A DNA stretch of 64,000 nt from Tenacibaculum caenipelagi. GTDB taxonomy: Bacteria > Bacteroidota > Bacteroidia > Flavobacteriales > Flavobacteriaceae. The stretch spans positions 264,287-328,286 of the forward strand of contig NZ_SNYH01000003.1 in NCBI RefSeq assembly GCF_004363005.1, written 5' to 3'. How positions within the stretch are numbered: the stretch's first letter is position 1; each line of letters begins with the position of its first letter. The translations under genes were made by a program, and so were the position numbers. This document shows positions 16,827-26,099 of this stretch, piece by piece. The notes beneath the pieces are model-generated. The model worked only from the letters and a program-made list of their open reading frames with translations. It was not told the origin of the DNA and made no database searches.

Positions 16827-18512
16827 ATGACCAGATTTATAATTATAATACTTTTATTCTGCTCTACAAAAGTTATATCCCAAACAAAGCACTTAGATTC
16901 TATTCACTTAAGTAGGATTAACTATTTTAAAAATATAAATAGCGATAGTTTATTCTACTATTGTAATAAACTAGGAGAATCAAATAACATCTGTAAAAAA
17001 CTAGAAGCTTCTACTGGTAGAGCCTATGGTTTTTATAAACTAAAAAATTATGATGAATCCGAAAGAATAGCTAATCAAGTAATAAAACAGGTTGATTCCA
17101 TATTAGAAAAGGAAAATTTAACCTGTCTTTTAGACAGAAAAACAGCTGCTTTAAATAGACTTTTCTGGATTAAAAAAAATCAAGAAAAATATGAAGAAGC
17201 ATATTCTGTTCTTATAAAATGTGAGAATGTAATTATAAATCACCCTATTAAAGATCAAATAAATTTCAGAAATATATTGGGGATAACTCTAAGTAAAGCA
17301 ATTATAAAAAATAAACTTAATATGCAACAGAGTGCTAAAGACATTTTGTTAGACGCTATCTCTGAAATTAAAAATCCTATTTTAAAAGATCATCAAAAAG
17401 AGGACTTTTTCATTCAATGGCAAGCCAATACCTTAAACTGCCTTGGAAACATCTATCTTTCTATAAATAATAAATCCCCTAATAAAGTATACTTAGACTC
17501 TGCCGATTATTATTTTGATAAAGCATATAAAACGACCGGACTTTTCACCCCCCTTCATAATGATTCTGAAATCATTTATAACTTTAAAAAAGCTGAAGTT
17601 TTAATGGCTAAAAAAGAGTTTTCTAAGGCTATTGATTTAATTGATAATTATAAAAATATAAGCAATGGATATAACTACTTTAATACGGAATATTTTCAAA
17701 AAGCTATTTGTTTTCATAATTTGAACAATTCTGATTCTGCTATTTACTATTCAAATCATTTTTTAAAAGATTCTAAAAAGCTTGAGCCAAGTAAATTGAT
17801 TACTATATACGATATTCTTTCTAATGAATACAACAAGCTAAATAAATTAGACAGTGCCTATAAATACTCAAAACTTACATTAAATCAATACAATTTAGCA
17901 AGGAAAAACAAAGACAAAACTTTTAACTTATTCTATAACAACAACTTTAATAAAACTCAACAACTTAACAATACTATAAAAAAAAGAGAATCTGACAAAC
18001 AACGTAAGCTTATTATATCTTTTGTAGTATTATTATTAACTCTTGCTATTATTACTTTCTATCTTCTTAAAGGTGAAAGAAAAAAGAAAGAAGAGCTTCT
18101 TCTTCAGATACACCAAAACAAACCTATAGAAATTGAAAAAAAAGAGTACAATATTGACAAGGATTTAGAAAATAAAATTCTTAACGAATTTAAAAACGTG
18201 ACGAAAAACTTAGATTTTTTAAAACCTGATTTTTCAATAAACTATATTGCTAATAAACTAGAAACCAACACTACTTATATCTCTTTTGTTTTCAACAAAT
18301 ATCATCGCGAATCTTTCAAACAATATTGTACCAAACTAAAAATTAACTACGTAGTAGAAAAGTTAAAAACAGACAAGAACTTTAGAAAATATTCTATACA
18401 AGCCGTAGCTGAAGAAATTGGCTACACCAATGCTTCTGCTTTTACTAGAGCATTTAAAAAACACGTTGGTGTAACCCCTTCTATCTTTTTAAAAAATCTT
18501 GATATTAATTAA
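16827..18512 (+). CDS. TPR-containing membrane AraC-type regulator
   Basis: A 561-residue protein started at ATG 16827 (a TTG five codons earlier would bury the signal). It has an N-terminal signal peptide (FIIIILLFCSTKVISQ), a periplasmic helical-repeat region of TPR type (about 30-375), one transmembrane helix (KLIISFVVLLLTLAIITFYLL region, about 396-416), and a cytoplasmic C-terminal AraC helix-turn-helix (about 465-555) with EEIGYTNASAFTRAFKKHVG. This one-component transmembrane layout is common in Flavobacteriia. It presumably passes a periplasmic signal to DNA. Targets unknown; the leader holds the C-rich motif described separately. Confidence 0.87.
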   Translation: MTRFIIIILLFCSTKVISQTKHLDSIHLSRINYFKNINSDSLFYYCNKLGESNNICKKLEASTGRAYGFYKLKNYDESERIANQVIKQVDSILEKENLTCLLDRKTAALNRLFWIKKNQEKYEEAYSVLIKCENVIINHPIKDQINFRNILGITLSKAIIKNKLNMQQSAKDILLDAISEIKNPILKDHQKEDFFIQWQANTLNCLGNIYLSINNKSPNKVYLDSADYYFDKAYKTTGLFTPLHNDSEIIYNFKKAEVLMAKKEFSKAIDLIDNYKNISNGYNYFNTEYFQKAICFHNLNNSDSAIYYSNHFLKDSKKLEPSKLITIYDILSNEYNKLNKLDSAYKYSKLTLNQYNLARKNKDKTFNLFYNNNFNKTQQLNNTIKKRESDKQRKLIISFVVLLLTLAIITFYLLKGERKKKEELLLQIHQNKPIEIEKKEYNIDKDLENKILNEFKNVTKNLDFLKPDFSINYIANKLETNTTYISFVFNKYHRESFKQYCTKLKINYVVEKLKTDKNFRKYSIQAVAEEIGYTNASAFTRAFKKHVGVTPSIFLKNLDIN

Positions 18513-18519
18513 TATAACT

Positions 18520-20922
18520 CTATCCTTTTTTTACTTTCCTTGTTAAAACAAACCAACCTATTGGTATTATGAGTAACAAAGTATAACATACTACAGATAA
18601 TAAACTTCCTGTTTTAATAACAGTTGGTTCAAACTTAAAAGTTATTGTATGTTTTCCTTCTGGAACTTCAAGTCCTCTCAACACATAGTTCACTCTATAA
18701 TAAGGGCTAGCCTTCCCATCAATATAAGCATTCCACCCATATTTATAGTATATTTCAGAAAACACTGCAAACTGTTTTTCTCTTGTTGCTGTTTCATAAA
18801 CTAGTGTTGTAAGATTCTTTTTAACTAAATTGATGTTAGCTGTTGAATCTTTTTGAAATTGATAAGAACCTTTAAACTGAAATTCTCTGGTATTGATTAC
18901 TGCTTCTTTCTTTGTTTGTATACTATCTAAAGCTTTTATCTCTTGGTCTGCTGAATTTACTTCCTTTAAAGAATTCACAAACCACGCATTACCATTAGCT
19001 TCAGGATTTTCTTGAACTTGTTCATCGCTAATTATAAAATACTTAGTGTTTAACATATTTAACACTTCCATATTATTTTTAGCTATTTGATAATCAAATA
19101 ATTCTTGATATCGCTTCATTTTCGCTGCATGATATCCGCCAATTGAATTATGAAAATATGAAGTTCTTCCATCTTGCAAGGGACTTACACTAAAGTTTGC
19201 TACTCGATAATAACTTTTATCTTTTAAGATTTCTGTATCTGCTTTACTTTCAACAAATGGTTTTTGCACTTTCCTTGCTAAAGTAAAATCTTCTTTATTA
19301 ACATAGTTGGTATCTATCGATACTAAATCAAACATAATTAATCCCCCTAAAGCTATCAACACAGGAATCTGCTGCAATTTTCCTTTTAAATAAAACCACA
19401 ACAAACCTCCTACTGCTAAAACTAGTACAAGAGAACGTAAACTATCATTAAATAACATTGCCTTTCTATCAGCAATTAATGCATCTATTAACTCTGGAAG
19501 TTGTTGATACTGTCCATCTCGCAATCCTTCAAAAGCAAACAAACTAGAACCAAACAACATGAATAATACCGAGATACCTCCTACAATATAAAAAGCTTTT
19601 TTTACGGCATTTTCTTTTTCTTCAGAAGAGATTTCTGATGAGAAAAATTCTTTTAATGCTAAAACACCTAATAATGGAACACACAACTCAGCAATGACTT
19701 GAATTGATGAAACTGCTCTAAACTTATTGTATAACGGAACATAATCAATAAAAAAGTTTGTAATTACAGGAAAATTCTTTCCCCAACTTAATACAATTGA
19801 AAAAATGGTAGCTGCAACCAACCAGTATTTTAATCGTCCTCTTACTAAGAAAATTCCTAAAAAGAATAAAAAGAAAACAATTACACCTATATAAGCTGGA
19901 GCTTCCACAATAGGTTGTTTACCCCAATATGTCAATGTTTGACTTGAATATTCTTTTGCTACATTTTTCCCTGCATTTTGCTCTAAAACTTGATAAAAAC
20001 TCGAATTTTCTCCTAACTCTTCAACTGTTCCTCCTCCCATAAAACGAGGAATCATCAAGTTAAATGTTTCGGCTATTCCATAGCTATATTCAGTTATATA
20101 TTCCTTATCTAACCCAGTAGACTTTTCTTTTGGCGTTCCATCAGGATTAATTGTTAGTTCTGATTTTCCTCTCGTACTATAATCAGCATATTCTTTCATT
20201 GCCAACAATCTGGTAGAATTAGCTCCGATACCAATTAACATCGCTGCGACCAAAATAGCTGATTGTTTAAGGAACACAGGTAATGTTCTCGATTTGAAAG
20301 CTTCAACACCTTCAACAATTGCCAAAATCAACAAACAAAATCCTAAATAATAAGTCATTTGCGGATGATTTGAATAAATCTCTAAAGCCATTGCCAAAGC
20401 CGTTAGAATAAATCCGAGTAAATATCGTTTTCTAAAAATATAAATTACTCCTGCAATCACCATTGGCATGTAGCCTATAGCATGTGCTTTCGCATTGTGT
20501 CCTGCTCCAAAAATAATTATCAGGTAGGTAGAAAATCCAAAGGACAAACTACCTAAAATAGCTAGCTTCCAGTCAACTTTCAAAGCTGTAAGTAATAAGA
20601 AAAAACTAATGAAGTATAAGAAAAGATAATCTGCTGGTCTTGGTAAAAAACGGATTGCTTTATCAATATAACGTACAAAATCATTCGGATAGTAAGCACT
20701 TACCTGATAAGCTGGCATACCACTAAAAGCATTATCTAGCCAATAAGGCTCTTCTCCTTTTTCTACTCTATATTCTTTTATATTTTTCGACATTCCTATA
20801 AACTGGGTAATGTCATTTTGTTTGATTTGTTTTCCGCTTAAAACTGGATTAAAATACAACACCGAAGCTATTGCAAAAACAACAACTGCTATTGCAAAAG
20901 GTAAAATTTTCTTTAAGTTCAT
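18520..20922 (-). CDS. YfhO family membrane protein
   Basis: An 800-residue multi-pass membrane protein matching the bacterial YfhO family: about 12 predicted transmembrane helices, the early loop YWLDNAFSGMPAYQVSAYYP, and a C-terminal soluble beta domain (YYKYGWNAYIDGKASPYYRV) before a last helix. In Gram-positive bacteria YfhO proteins glycosylate lipoteichoic acid; in Bacteroidota the role is not established, though a GT-C glycosyltransferase fold is likely. Its ATG is separated from DUF4834 by one base, so the two form an operon. It ends 7 nt from the convergent regulator. Confidence 0.88.
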   Translation of the reverse strand: MNLKKILPFAIAVVVFAIASVLYFNPVLSGKQIKQNDITQFIGMSKNIKEYRVEKGEEPYWLDNAFSGMPAYQVSAYYPNDFVRYIDKAIRFLPRPADYLFLYFISFFLLLTALKVDWKLAILGSLSFGFSTYLIIIFGAGHNAKAHAIGYMPMVIAGVIYIFRKRYLLGFILTALAMALEIYSNHPQMTYYLGFCLLILAIVEGVEAFKSRTLPVFLKQSAILVAAMLIGIGANSTRLLAMKEYADYSTRGKSELTINPDGTPKEKSTGLDKEYITEYSYGIAETFNLMIPRFMGGGTVEELGENSSFYQVLEQNAGKNVAKEYSSQTLTYWGKQPIVEAPAYIGVIVFFLFFLGIFLVRGRLKYWLVAATIFSIVLSWGKNFPVITNFFIDYVPLYNKFRAVSSIQVIAELCVPLLGVLALKEFFSSEISSEEKENAVKKAFYIVGGISVLFMLFGSSLFAFEGLRDGQYQQLPELIDALIADRKAMLFNDSLRSLVLVLAVGGLLWFYLKGKLQQIPVLIALGGLIMFDLVSIDTNYVNKEDFTLARKVQKPFVESKADTEILKDKSYYRVANFSVSPLQDGRTSYFHNSIGGYHAAKMKRYQELFDYQIAKNNMEVLNMLNTKYFIISDEQVQENPEANGNAWFVNSLKEVNSADQEIKALDSIQTKKEAVINTREFQFKGSYQFQKDSTANINLVKKNLTTLVYETATREKQFAVFSEIYYKYGWNAYIDGKASPYYRVNYVLRGLEVPEGKHTITFKFEPTVIKTGSLLSVVCYTLLLIIPIGWFVLTRKVKKG

Positions 20923-20923
20923 G

Positions 20924-21205
20924 TTAGTCTATTTCTTCATAGTCAACGTACTCGCCAACCGAATTATTACTTTCTTTACCACTATTTGGTTTTTTATCAA
21001 TAACCGTTTCCCCTACTTCAACAGTTGAATCTTGTTGTTGGCTTCTATACTGTTGTTCTGCTTTCTTTTGCACTTTATCAACAGCTTTCTTTATGAGGTA
21101 TGGTCCAAAAAGTTTAGCAAAAAATTTTATAGCGTAATAAACTAAAAGAATAATTAATATGGTTTTTAAAAAATTCACAGGTCCAGCTTCATTTAAATAT
21201 GTCAT
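20924..21205 (-). CDS. DUF4834 family small membrane protein
   Basis: A 93-residue protein with one transmembrane helix (about residues 12-35, FLKTILIILLVYYAIKFFAK) and a polar, acidic C-terminal tail ending EYVDYEEID. This matches DUF4834, a small flavobacterial family of unknown function. It is co-transcribed with and upstream of the YfhO gene, so a partnership in envelope glycan work is possible but not shown. Confidence 0.75.
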   Translation of the reverse strand: MTYLNEAGPVNFLKTILIILLVYYAIKFFAKLFGPYLIKKAVDKVQKKAEQQYRSQQQDSTVEVGETVIDKKPNSGKESNNSVGEYVDYEEID

Positions 21206-21231
21206 CTTTTTCTTAAAATAAAAAAATCAAT

Positions 21232-21239
21232 CAAAAATA
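21232..21239 (-). promoter_or_regulatory. -7 box TATTTTTG upstream of DUF4834-yfhO operon
   Basis: Exact TAnnTTTG on the minus strand, 26 nt from the DUF4834 start codon; -33 not clear. Confidence 0.4.
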
Positions 21240-21309
21240 ACAATTTGAAGCAAAAGGAAGCGTTAAGAGTTTACAAAACTTATATTATATAGGTAATTGT
21301 ATTTTTACG

Positions 21310-21317
21310 TATGTTTG
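21310..21317 (+). promoter_or_regulatory. -7 box TATGTTTG upstream of transporter gene
   Basis: Exact TAnnTTTG 27 nt before the chosen ATG at 21345. Its position excludes translation from the upstream frame start at 21297. Confidence 0.45.
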
Positions 21318-21344
21318 TACAACCTGAAAATTTGGATTTATTAT

Positions 21345-22679
21345 ATGATTAAGAAACTTCTTATCCTTTTTGTTTTTTGCTCTATTTTAACTGCTAACGC
21401 GCAATATACACCTGTTATAAATTCAAATAAACCAGGTTTTTCTGAAAGCCCTTATAGTGTTGGTTCGGGTGTTTATCAATTTGAAACAAGTGTTTTTTAT
21501 AGAAAAATGAATGCTACCCCTACCTTTAGTAATCCTGAAGCTCTTGGTTTAAATTTATTTTTTAGAACTAGTTTTTTTTCTGAAAAACTAGAATTCAACT
21601 TCAATACTTCTTTACAAAGAGATAAAATAGCATTTAAAAATATTTTTGAATCATCATATAATAAAACAGGGTTAAGTCAATTTAGCCTAGGAGCAAAATA
21701 TATGATTTATGCTCCTAAATATGATGATAAGAGTAAAGAAATTAGAAGTTGGAAAGCAAGACATTCTTTTGATTGGAAACGATGGATACCGCATGTTGGG
21801 GTTTCAGTAGGTCTAAACATTGGAAACTTTTTAACAGATTATCATGAAAGAGGTGGTTTTAGTCCTAAGATAGGTCTTTTATTACAAAATGAGTTTTCCG
21901 ATAAGTTAAATGTAATTACCAATGTTCATTACGATTATATTGGTACAGATTTTTCTCAATTTTCTTACATTATAACTGGTACTTATAACTTTGATGATTA
22001 CTGGTCTGGTTTTGCAGAAATGCAAGGTATTTTTGAAGAATATGAAAAGAAAACTAATATAGGTGCAGGAGCAGCGTATTTATTTAATGAGAACTTACAA
22101 TTCAACGCTTCAATTAGAGCTAATTTACAACAAGACGAAATTGGGTTTTATTCTGCTATAGGAGTTTCATATAGAATTAACAAACATCAAGATGAATTTG
22201 TTGAAATTGATGAATTTGGAAACAAAATAGAGAATGAAAAACAAGTTAAATATGACGAAGACAGAAATTTCTTTGGTCGTATGTTTAGTAAAATAGGAAA
22301 ACTATTCTCTAAAAAACGTAAACAAAAAGTTGATTTAGATATTTCAAATAAAACTGATGAAGATTTATTAAATGAAAAACCTAGAAGAGAGCGTCAAGAG
22401 TCATTGGTAGATATGATAGCTAAAGAGGATAAAAAGCAGAAGAAAAAAACCGCAAAAGAAGAAAGAAAAGCTGCCAAAAAAGCACAAAGAAAAGCCGAAA
22501 AAGAAGCTAAACGTAAAGAAAAAGAACGTTTGAAACTTGAAAAAGAAATTAAAAAGGCAGAAGAGGAAGAAGCTAAACGTAAAGAAAAAGAACGCTTAAA
22601 ACTTGAAAAAGAAATTAAAAAACTAGAAGAAGAAATTAAAAAAGAAGATCAAAAAGAACAAGAAAAAGAGGACAACTAA
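21345..22679 (+). CDS. Outer-membrane transporter-like protein with charged tail
   Basis: A 444-residue protein started at ATG 21345, which gives a clean signal peptide (MIKKLLILFVFCSIL, cleavage near NAQ). Residues about 25-285 read as an outer-membrane beta-barrel of the MetA/phenol-degradation transporter type (NKPGFSESPYSVGSGVYQFE, many alternating strands). The last ~150 residues are highly charged Lys/Glu coiled coil with a 22-residue tandem repeat. The tail could span the periplasm or bind another protein. No substrate is suggested by neighbours. An unusual domain combination for a barrel protein. Confidence 0.7.
   Translation: MIKKLLILFVFCSILTANAQYTPVINSNKPGFSESPYSVGSGVYQFETSVFYRKMNATPTFSNPEALGLNLFFRTSFFSEKLEFNFNTSLQRDKIAFKNIFESSYNKTGLSQFSLGAKYMIYAPKYDDKSKEIRSWKARHSFDWKRWIPHVGVSVGLNIGNFLTDYHERGGFSPKIGLLLQNEFSDKLNVITNVHYDYIGTDFSQFSYIITGTYNFDDYWSGFAEMQGIFEEYEKKTNIGAGAAYLFNENLQFNASIRANLQQDEIGFYSAIGVSYRINKHQDEFVEIDEFGNKIENEKQVKYDEDRNFFGRMFSKIGKLFSKKRKQKVDLDISNKTDEDLLNEKPRRERQESLVDMIAKEDKKQKKKTAKEERKAAKKAQRKAEKEAKRKEKERLKLEKEIKKAEEEEAKRKEKERLKLEKEIKKLEEEIKKEDQKEQEKEDN
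22501..22630 (+). repeat. 66-bp tandem repeat encoding charged coiled coil
   Basis: Two copies, 22501-22566 and 22567-22630, encode AKRKEKERLKLEKEIKK-type units of 22 residues. They differ at a few silent and coding positions. Confidence 0.8.
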
Positions 22680-22686
22680 AAAGTCT

Positions 22687-22694
22687 TACATTTG
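22687..22694 (+). promoter_or_regulatory. -7 box TACATTTG, near-leaderless promoter
   Basis: Exact TAnnTTTG only 4 nt before ATG 22699, so the transcript would start at or beside the start codon. Confidence 0.45.
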
Positions 22695-22698
22695 TTAT

Positions 22699-23817
22699 AT
22701 GATTCAAATTAAAGAAATAACCACCAAAAAGGAAATGAAACAATTTGTTAAGTTTCCTTTTTCTCTTTATAAAAACAATAATTACTGGGTTCCTCCTATC
22801 ATAAAAGACGAAGTTGAAAGTTTTGACAAGGACAAAAACCCTGTTTTTGAGCATGCAAAAGCTCGTTTCTTTATCGCTATAAAGAACAATGAAATTGTTG
22901 GTAGAATTGTAGCTATTATCAATACTTATGAAACTGAAAAACAAAACATCAAAAAAATGCGTTTTGGTTGGTTTGATGTGATTGATGATATCCAAGTTTC
23001 TAAGGTTTTGTTGGATAAAGTCGCTGAAATAGGGCGTGAAAACAATTTAGAATATATCGAAGGCCCAATAGGTTTCAATAATTTAGACAAAACAGGAGTT
23101 CTTACTGATGGTTTTGACCAAATCGGTACAATGATTACATGGTACAACCATCCATACTACTCCAAACACTTAGAACAATTAGGCTTTAAAAAAGAAAAAG
23201 AATACATAGAAAGTACATTTTCTTTTAACGATGTTGATATTAAAAAATATCAAAAGGCAAGTACTTTAATTCAAAAAAGGTATCAATTAAAACCTTTAAA
23301 CTTTACATCTACCAATAAAATAATGCCTTATGTTGATGAGATGTTTGACCTGTTTAGTAAAACATACTCAAAACTATCAACTTACGTCCCTATTTCTAAA
23401 GCTCAAATAGCCTACTTTAAAAAGAAATATATAAGTTTTATCAATCCTGAATACATCAAATTTGTTGTAGATAAAGATGACAAACTTGTAGCCTTTGCTA
23501 TTGTTATGCCTTCGTTTTCATCAGCTTTACAGAAAGCCAATGGTAAGCTTTTTCCTTTGGGAATTTTTCATTTACTAAATGCAAGAAAAAACTCAAAAGA
23601 CGTGACTTTTTATTTAATCGGTGTGCATCCTGAATACCAAAACAAAGGTGTTACTGCTGTTATTTTCGATCAATTTTATCCTGTTTTCTCTTCAAAAGGT
23701 ATTAAAAACTGTATAAGAACCCCCGAATTAGAAGATAATCATGCAATTCATCAAATTTGGAAAGAATTTAATCCTAAAATTCATAAACGAAGAAGAACAT
23801 ATAAACTTGATTTATAA
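22699..23817 (+). CDS. GNAT-like acyltransferase family protein
   Basis: A 372-residue protein with two acetyltransferase-like halves: an N-terminal region with ARFFIAIKNNEIVGRIVAII and a C-terminal region with FYLIGVHPEYQNKGVTAVIF, the latter resembling the acetyl-CoA-binding loop (Q/R-x-x-G) of GNAT enzymes. Proteins of this size and start (KEMKQFVKFPFSLYKNN) are common in Bacteroidota and of unknown substrate. The rsmE start overlaps its last base, so the two are co-translated. A cytoplasmic acyl-transfer role is inferred from fold only. Confidence 0.75.
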   Translation: MIQIKEITTKKEMKQFVKFPFSLYKNNNYWVPPIIKDEVESFDKDKNPVFEHAKARFFIAIKNNEIVGRIVAIINTYETEKQNIKKMRFGWFDVIDDIQVSKVLLDKVAEIGRENNLEYIEGPIGFNNLDKTGVLTDGFDQIGTMITWYNHPYYSKHLEQLGFKKEKEYIESTFSFNDVDIKKYQKASTLIQKRYQLKPLNFTSTNKIMPYVDEMFDLFSKTYSKLSTYVPISKAQIAYFKKKYISFINPEYIKFVVDKDDKLVAFAIVMPSFSSALQKANGKLFPLGIFHLLNARKNSKDVTFYLIGVHPEYQNKGVTAVIFDQFYPVFSSKGIKNCIRTPELEDNHAIHQIWKEFNPKIHKRRRTYKLDL

Positions 23818-24527
23818 TGCAATTATTTTACAATCCTAATTTAATAGCTACTTCAAAGGAAATTACTTTCGATAAAGATGAAAGTCGTCATATAATTCGC
23901 GTATTACGTAAAAAAGAAGGTGATATACTTCTTATTACAAATGGAAACGGATTACTTTTTTCTGCAGAAATTATTGTTGGAAATGACAAAAAATGTCTCG
24001 CTCGTATAATCAAGTTCGAAGAAAAATCACGTACAAGAAATTATTATTTGCATGTAGCCATTGCTCCTACTAAAAACAATGATCGTTTTGAATGGTTTTT
24101 AGAAAAAGCAACTGAAATTGGTATTGATGAAATTACCCCAATTATTTGTGAAAATTCTGAAAGAAAAATTGTTAAAATAGATCGGTTATCAAGAATTGTA
24201 CAGTCGGCAATGAAACAATCTTTACAATGTACACTTCCAAAACTAAATGAGCCTATAAAATTTTCAGATTTTATCGCCCAACATTTTACAAATGAGATTT
24301 TTATTGCTCATTGCGAAGAAAATATTGAAAAAAAGTTTTTAAAAAACATAGCCACTCCTAACTCTTCATATACAATTCTTATTGGACCAGAAGGTGATTT
24401 TTCGACAAGTGAAATTCAACAATCATTAAACAAAAATTTCACCCCTATATCTTTAGGGTTAAATAGATTAAGAACAGAAACAGCAGGCTTGAATGTAGTG
24501 CAGAGTATTAACTTCTTACATCAGTAA
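23817..24527 (+). CDS. rsmE: 16S rRNA (uracil1498-N3)-methyltransferase
   Basis: A 236-residue RsmE of the SPOUT superfamily that methylates U1498 of 16S rRNA using SAM. It begins MQLFYNPNL, has an N-terminal PUA-like part with DESRHIIRVLRKKEGD (about 20-37), the central FLEKATEIGIDEITPI block (about 98-113), and the C-terminal knot signature ILIGPEGDFS and SLGLNRLRTETAGL. Length is standard. It overlaps the upstream gene by one base. Confidence 0.95.
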   Translation: MQLFYNPNLIATSKEITFDKDESRHIIRVLRKKEGDILLITNGNGLLFSAEIIVGNDKKCLARIIKFEEKSRTRNYYLHVAIAPTKNNDRFEWFLEKATEIGIDEITPIICENSERKIVKIDRLSRIVQSAMKQSLQCTLPKLNEPIKFSDFIAQHFTNEIFIAHCEENIEKKFLKNIATPNSSYTILIGPEGDFSTSEIQQSLNKNFTPISLGLNRLRTETAGLNVVQSINFLHQ

Positions 24528-24568
24528 TTCATTTTTTGTATATTTATCATGAAATAAATTGATAAATT

Positions 24569-25741
24569 TTGACTACTGCTGACCTATTTAATCTTTTTTT
24601 ATTAATAAGTGCTCTTCATGGCTTTGCTTTTAGTGTTATACTTTTTTGTTCTAAGAATGGAAGAGAAAAGAGCATGCTATACTTAAACCTTTTAATTTTA
24701 GCCATTTCATTAAACAACATACAATCTTGGGCATTAGAAAACGAATTACTTCAGTATAAGTTTGCTTTAGATTACATACAAATACCCTGGCACTTTTTAG
24801 CAATGCCTTTCTTGTATATGTTCTTAATTCATTATTTAAATCTTGCTGAAAAATCATACAAAATTCTAAAAATTATTATCCCTGTATTTCTTCTATTGGT
24901 AGTAAGTCAAATTAGTTTTGTTATATATTACAGTGATACAGTTTCAAATGAAAATCTTGCTTATACATATGAAAGATATACTTCTTTTGAAGAAATTTTT
25001 AGCTTAGTCACTTCCCTAAGCATTTTTGCATACTCATTTTATATATTATACAAAAAAGAAAAACTATTTCCGAAAATACTATCATACGACAATTTAAAAT
25101 GGATTTACACTTTCTTTAAGCTAACCTCTGTCGGTTATTTTCTTTGGATTTTAGCTTTAATCATTAAAGTTAGCATGAATTTTACAGGTTTTCTATTTTC
25201 TTATTATCCTTTAAGAATTTATACGACAGTACTTATTTATTGGTTAGGATATCAGGGGTTAAAACAAATTAGAGTATTAAAAGAACGAGAAAACATTAGA
25301 AAATCATTGCTAATCGATTTAAATGGTGATTTCAGCGTAGATACTATTAAACTTAACTCTAAACAACAGTTTTCAGACAATTTAACAGAAAGACAAAAAG
25401 AACAATTTACCGAAATTGACAGTTTTATTAGAACTAAGAAAAAGTTTTTACAAACAAAATACACTCTTCAACATTTATCTTCTGATACAGAATTGAGTTC
25501 AAGTACTCTTTCGTTAATTATAAATAATGTAGCTAAAAAATCGTTTACAGACTATTTAAATGAAATGAGAGTCGAACAAGCTAAAATATTATTGCTAGAT
25601 TCAAATTATGCCGATTATACAATTACCTCTGTTGGTTTAGAATCTGGTTTTAACTCAAAATCAACATTTTACACCGTTTTTAAAAAACATACAGGATATA
25701 CTCCTTTTGAATTTAAAAATTTATCACTAGCAATTAACTAA
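24569..25741 (+). CDS. Membrane AraC family transcriptional regulator
   Basis: A 390-residue protein with about seven hydrophobic helices (residues 5-235) followed by a C-terminal AraC helix-turn-helix (about 290-385) containing VGLESGFNSKSTFYTVFKKHTG and PFEF. This 7TM-plus-AraC layout is frequent in Flavobacteriia and suggests sensing at the inner membrane. The frame opens at a TTG; no in-frame ATG occurs before the second helix, so TTG is the best start but uncertain. A 23-bp perfect terminator stem follows 17 nt after the stop. Confidence 0.8.
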   Translation: MTTADLFNLFLLISALHGFAFSVILFCSKNGREKSMLYLNLLILAISLNNIQSWALENELLQYKFALDYIQIPWHFLAMPFLYMFLIHYLNLAEKSYKILKIIIPVFLLLVVSQISFVIYYSDTVSNENLAYTYERYTSFEEIFSLVTSLSIFAYSFYILYKKEKLFPKILSYDNLKWIYTFFKLTSVGYFLWILALIIKVSMNFTGFLFSYYPLRIYTTVLIYWLGYQGLKQIRVLKERENIRKSLLIDLNGDFSVDTIKLNSKQQFSDNLTERQKEQFTEIDSFIRTKKKFLQTKYTLQHLSSDTELSSSTLSLIINNVAKKSFTDYLNEMRVEQAKILLLDSNYADYTITSVGLESGFNSKSTFYTVFKKHTGYTPFEFKNLSLAIN

Positions 25742-25757
25742 ACTTATTGCTTTTTAT

Positions 25758-25809
25758 AAAAAAAGAGTTCGAAAACATCCAGTTTGGATGTTTTCGAACT
25801 CTTTTTTTT
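25758..25809 (+). terminator. Strong terminator after membrane AraC regulator
   Basis: Perfect 23-bp stem (25758-25780 with 25786-25808), 5-nt loop, T run. The stem core ACATCC/GGATGT recurs in the hairpin at 26050-26080. Confidence 0.92.
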
Positions 25810-25835
25810 GTTTTATACATTATATTTACTTTGTG

Positions 25836-25985
25836 AAAATTAGAAATTGAATATAATTGAAAATAGTTGAAGGGGTTTTCTATTTATTTTAAGATTTCTA
25901 AGAATTTGTTGAGAACCACTCTCAATACGAAAAAGAGAAAGGTATAAAGCTAAAAACACCAATAATTATTATTGGTGTTTTTTAT
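25836..25985 (+). ncRNA. Candidate G-motif RNA, first unit of 519-nt gap
   Basis: First of two related units in the non-coding stretch 25742-26260. After a weak box (TTACTTTG, 25826-25833) the sequence has a hairpin with GAAAA/TTTTC arms and AAGGGG in its loop (25859-25880), a second perfect hairpin TTGAGA/TCTCAA (25909-25925) and a strong terminator with ACACCAATAAT-type arms (25952-25983). No ORF is supported. The second unit repeats the order: ACATCC-type hairpin, CATTATATT, AAGGGG, then an ACACCAA terminator. Confidence 0.35.
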
Positions 25986-26049
25986 TGAAATGTACACCTC
26001 TTAATAAAGGAAAAATTACCTTTTTTTTATTTTTTTATAAAAAAATTTA

Positions 26050-26080
26050 TCCTAAAACGTCCAGACTGGATGTTTTAGGA
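26050..26080. repeat. 15-bp hairpin related to upstream terminator stem
   Basis: Arms TCCTAAAACGTCCAG and CTGGATGTTTTAGGA pair fully with one G-U. Its core closely matches the terminator stem core at 25771-25795. It lacks a T run on the plus strand but has T-rich sequence on the minus side. Confidence 0.6.
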
Positions 26081-26099
26081 CTAACTATCACTTTGCTTA

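Noticed and set aside
22636..22995. 119-codon minus-strand frame
   Set aside because: Antisense to the GNAT-like gene; composition mirrors the AT-rich coding strand and no domain is recognisable.
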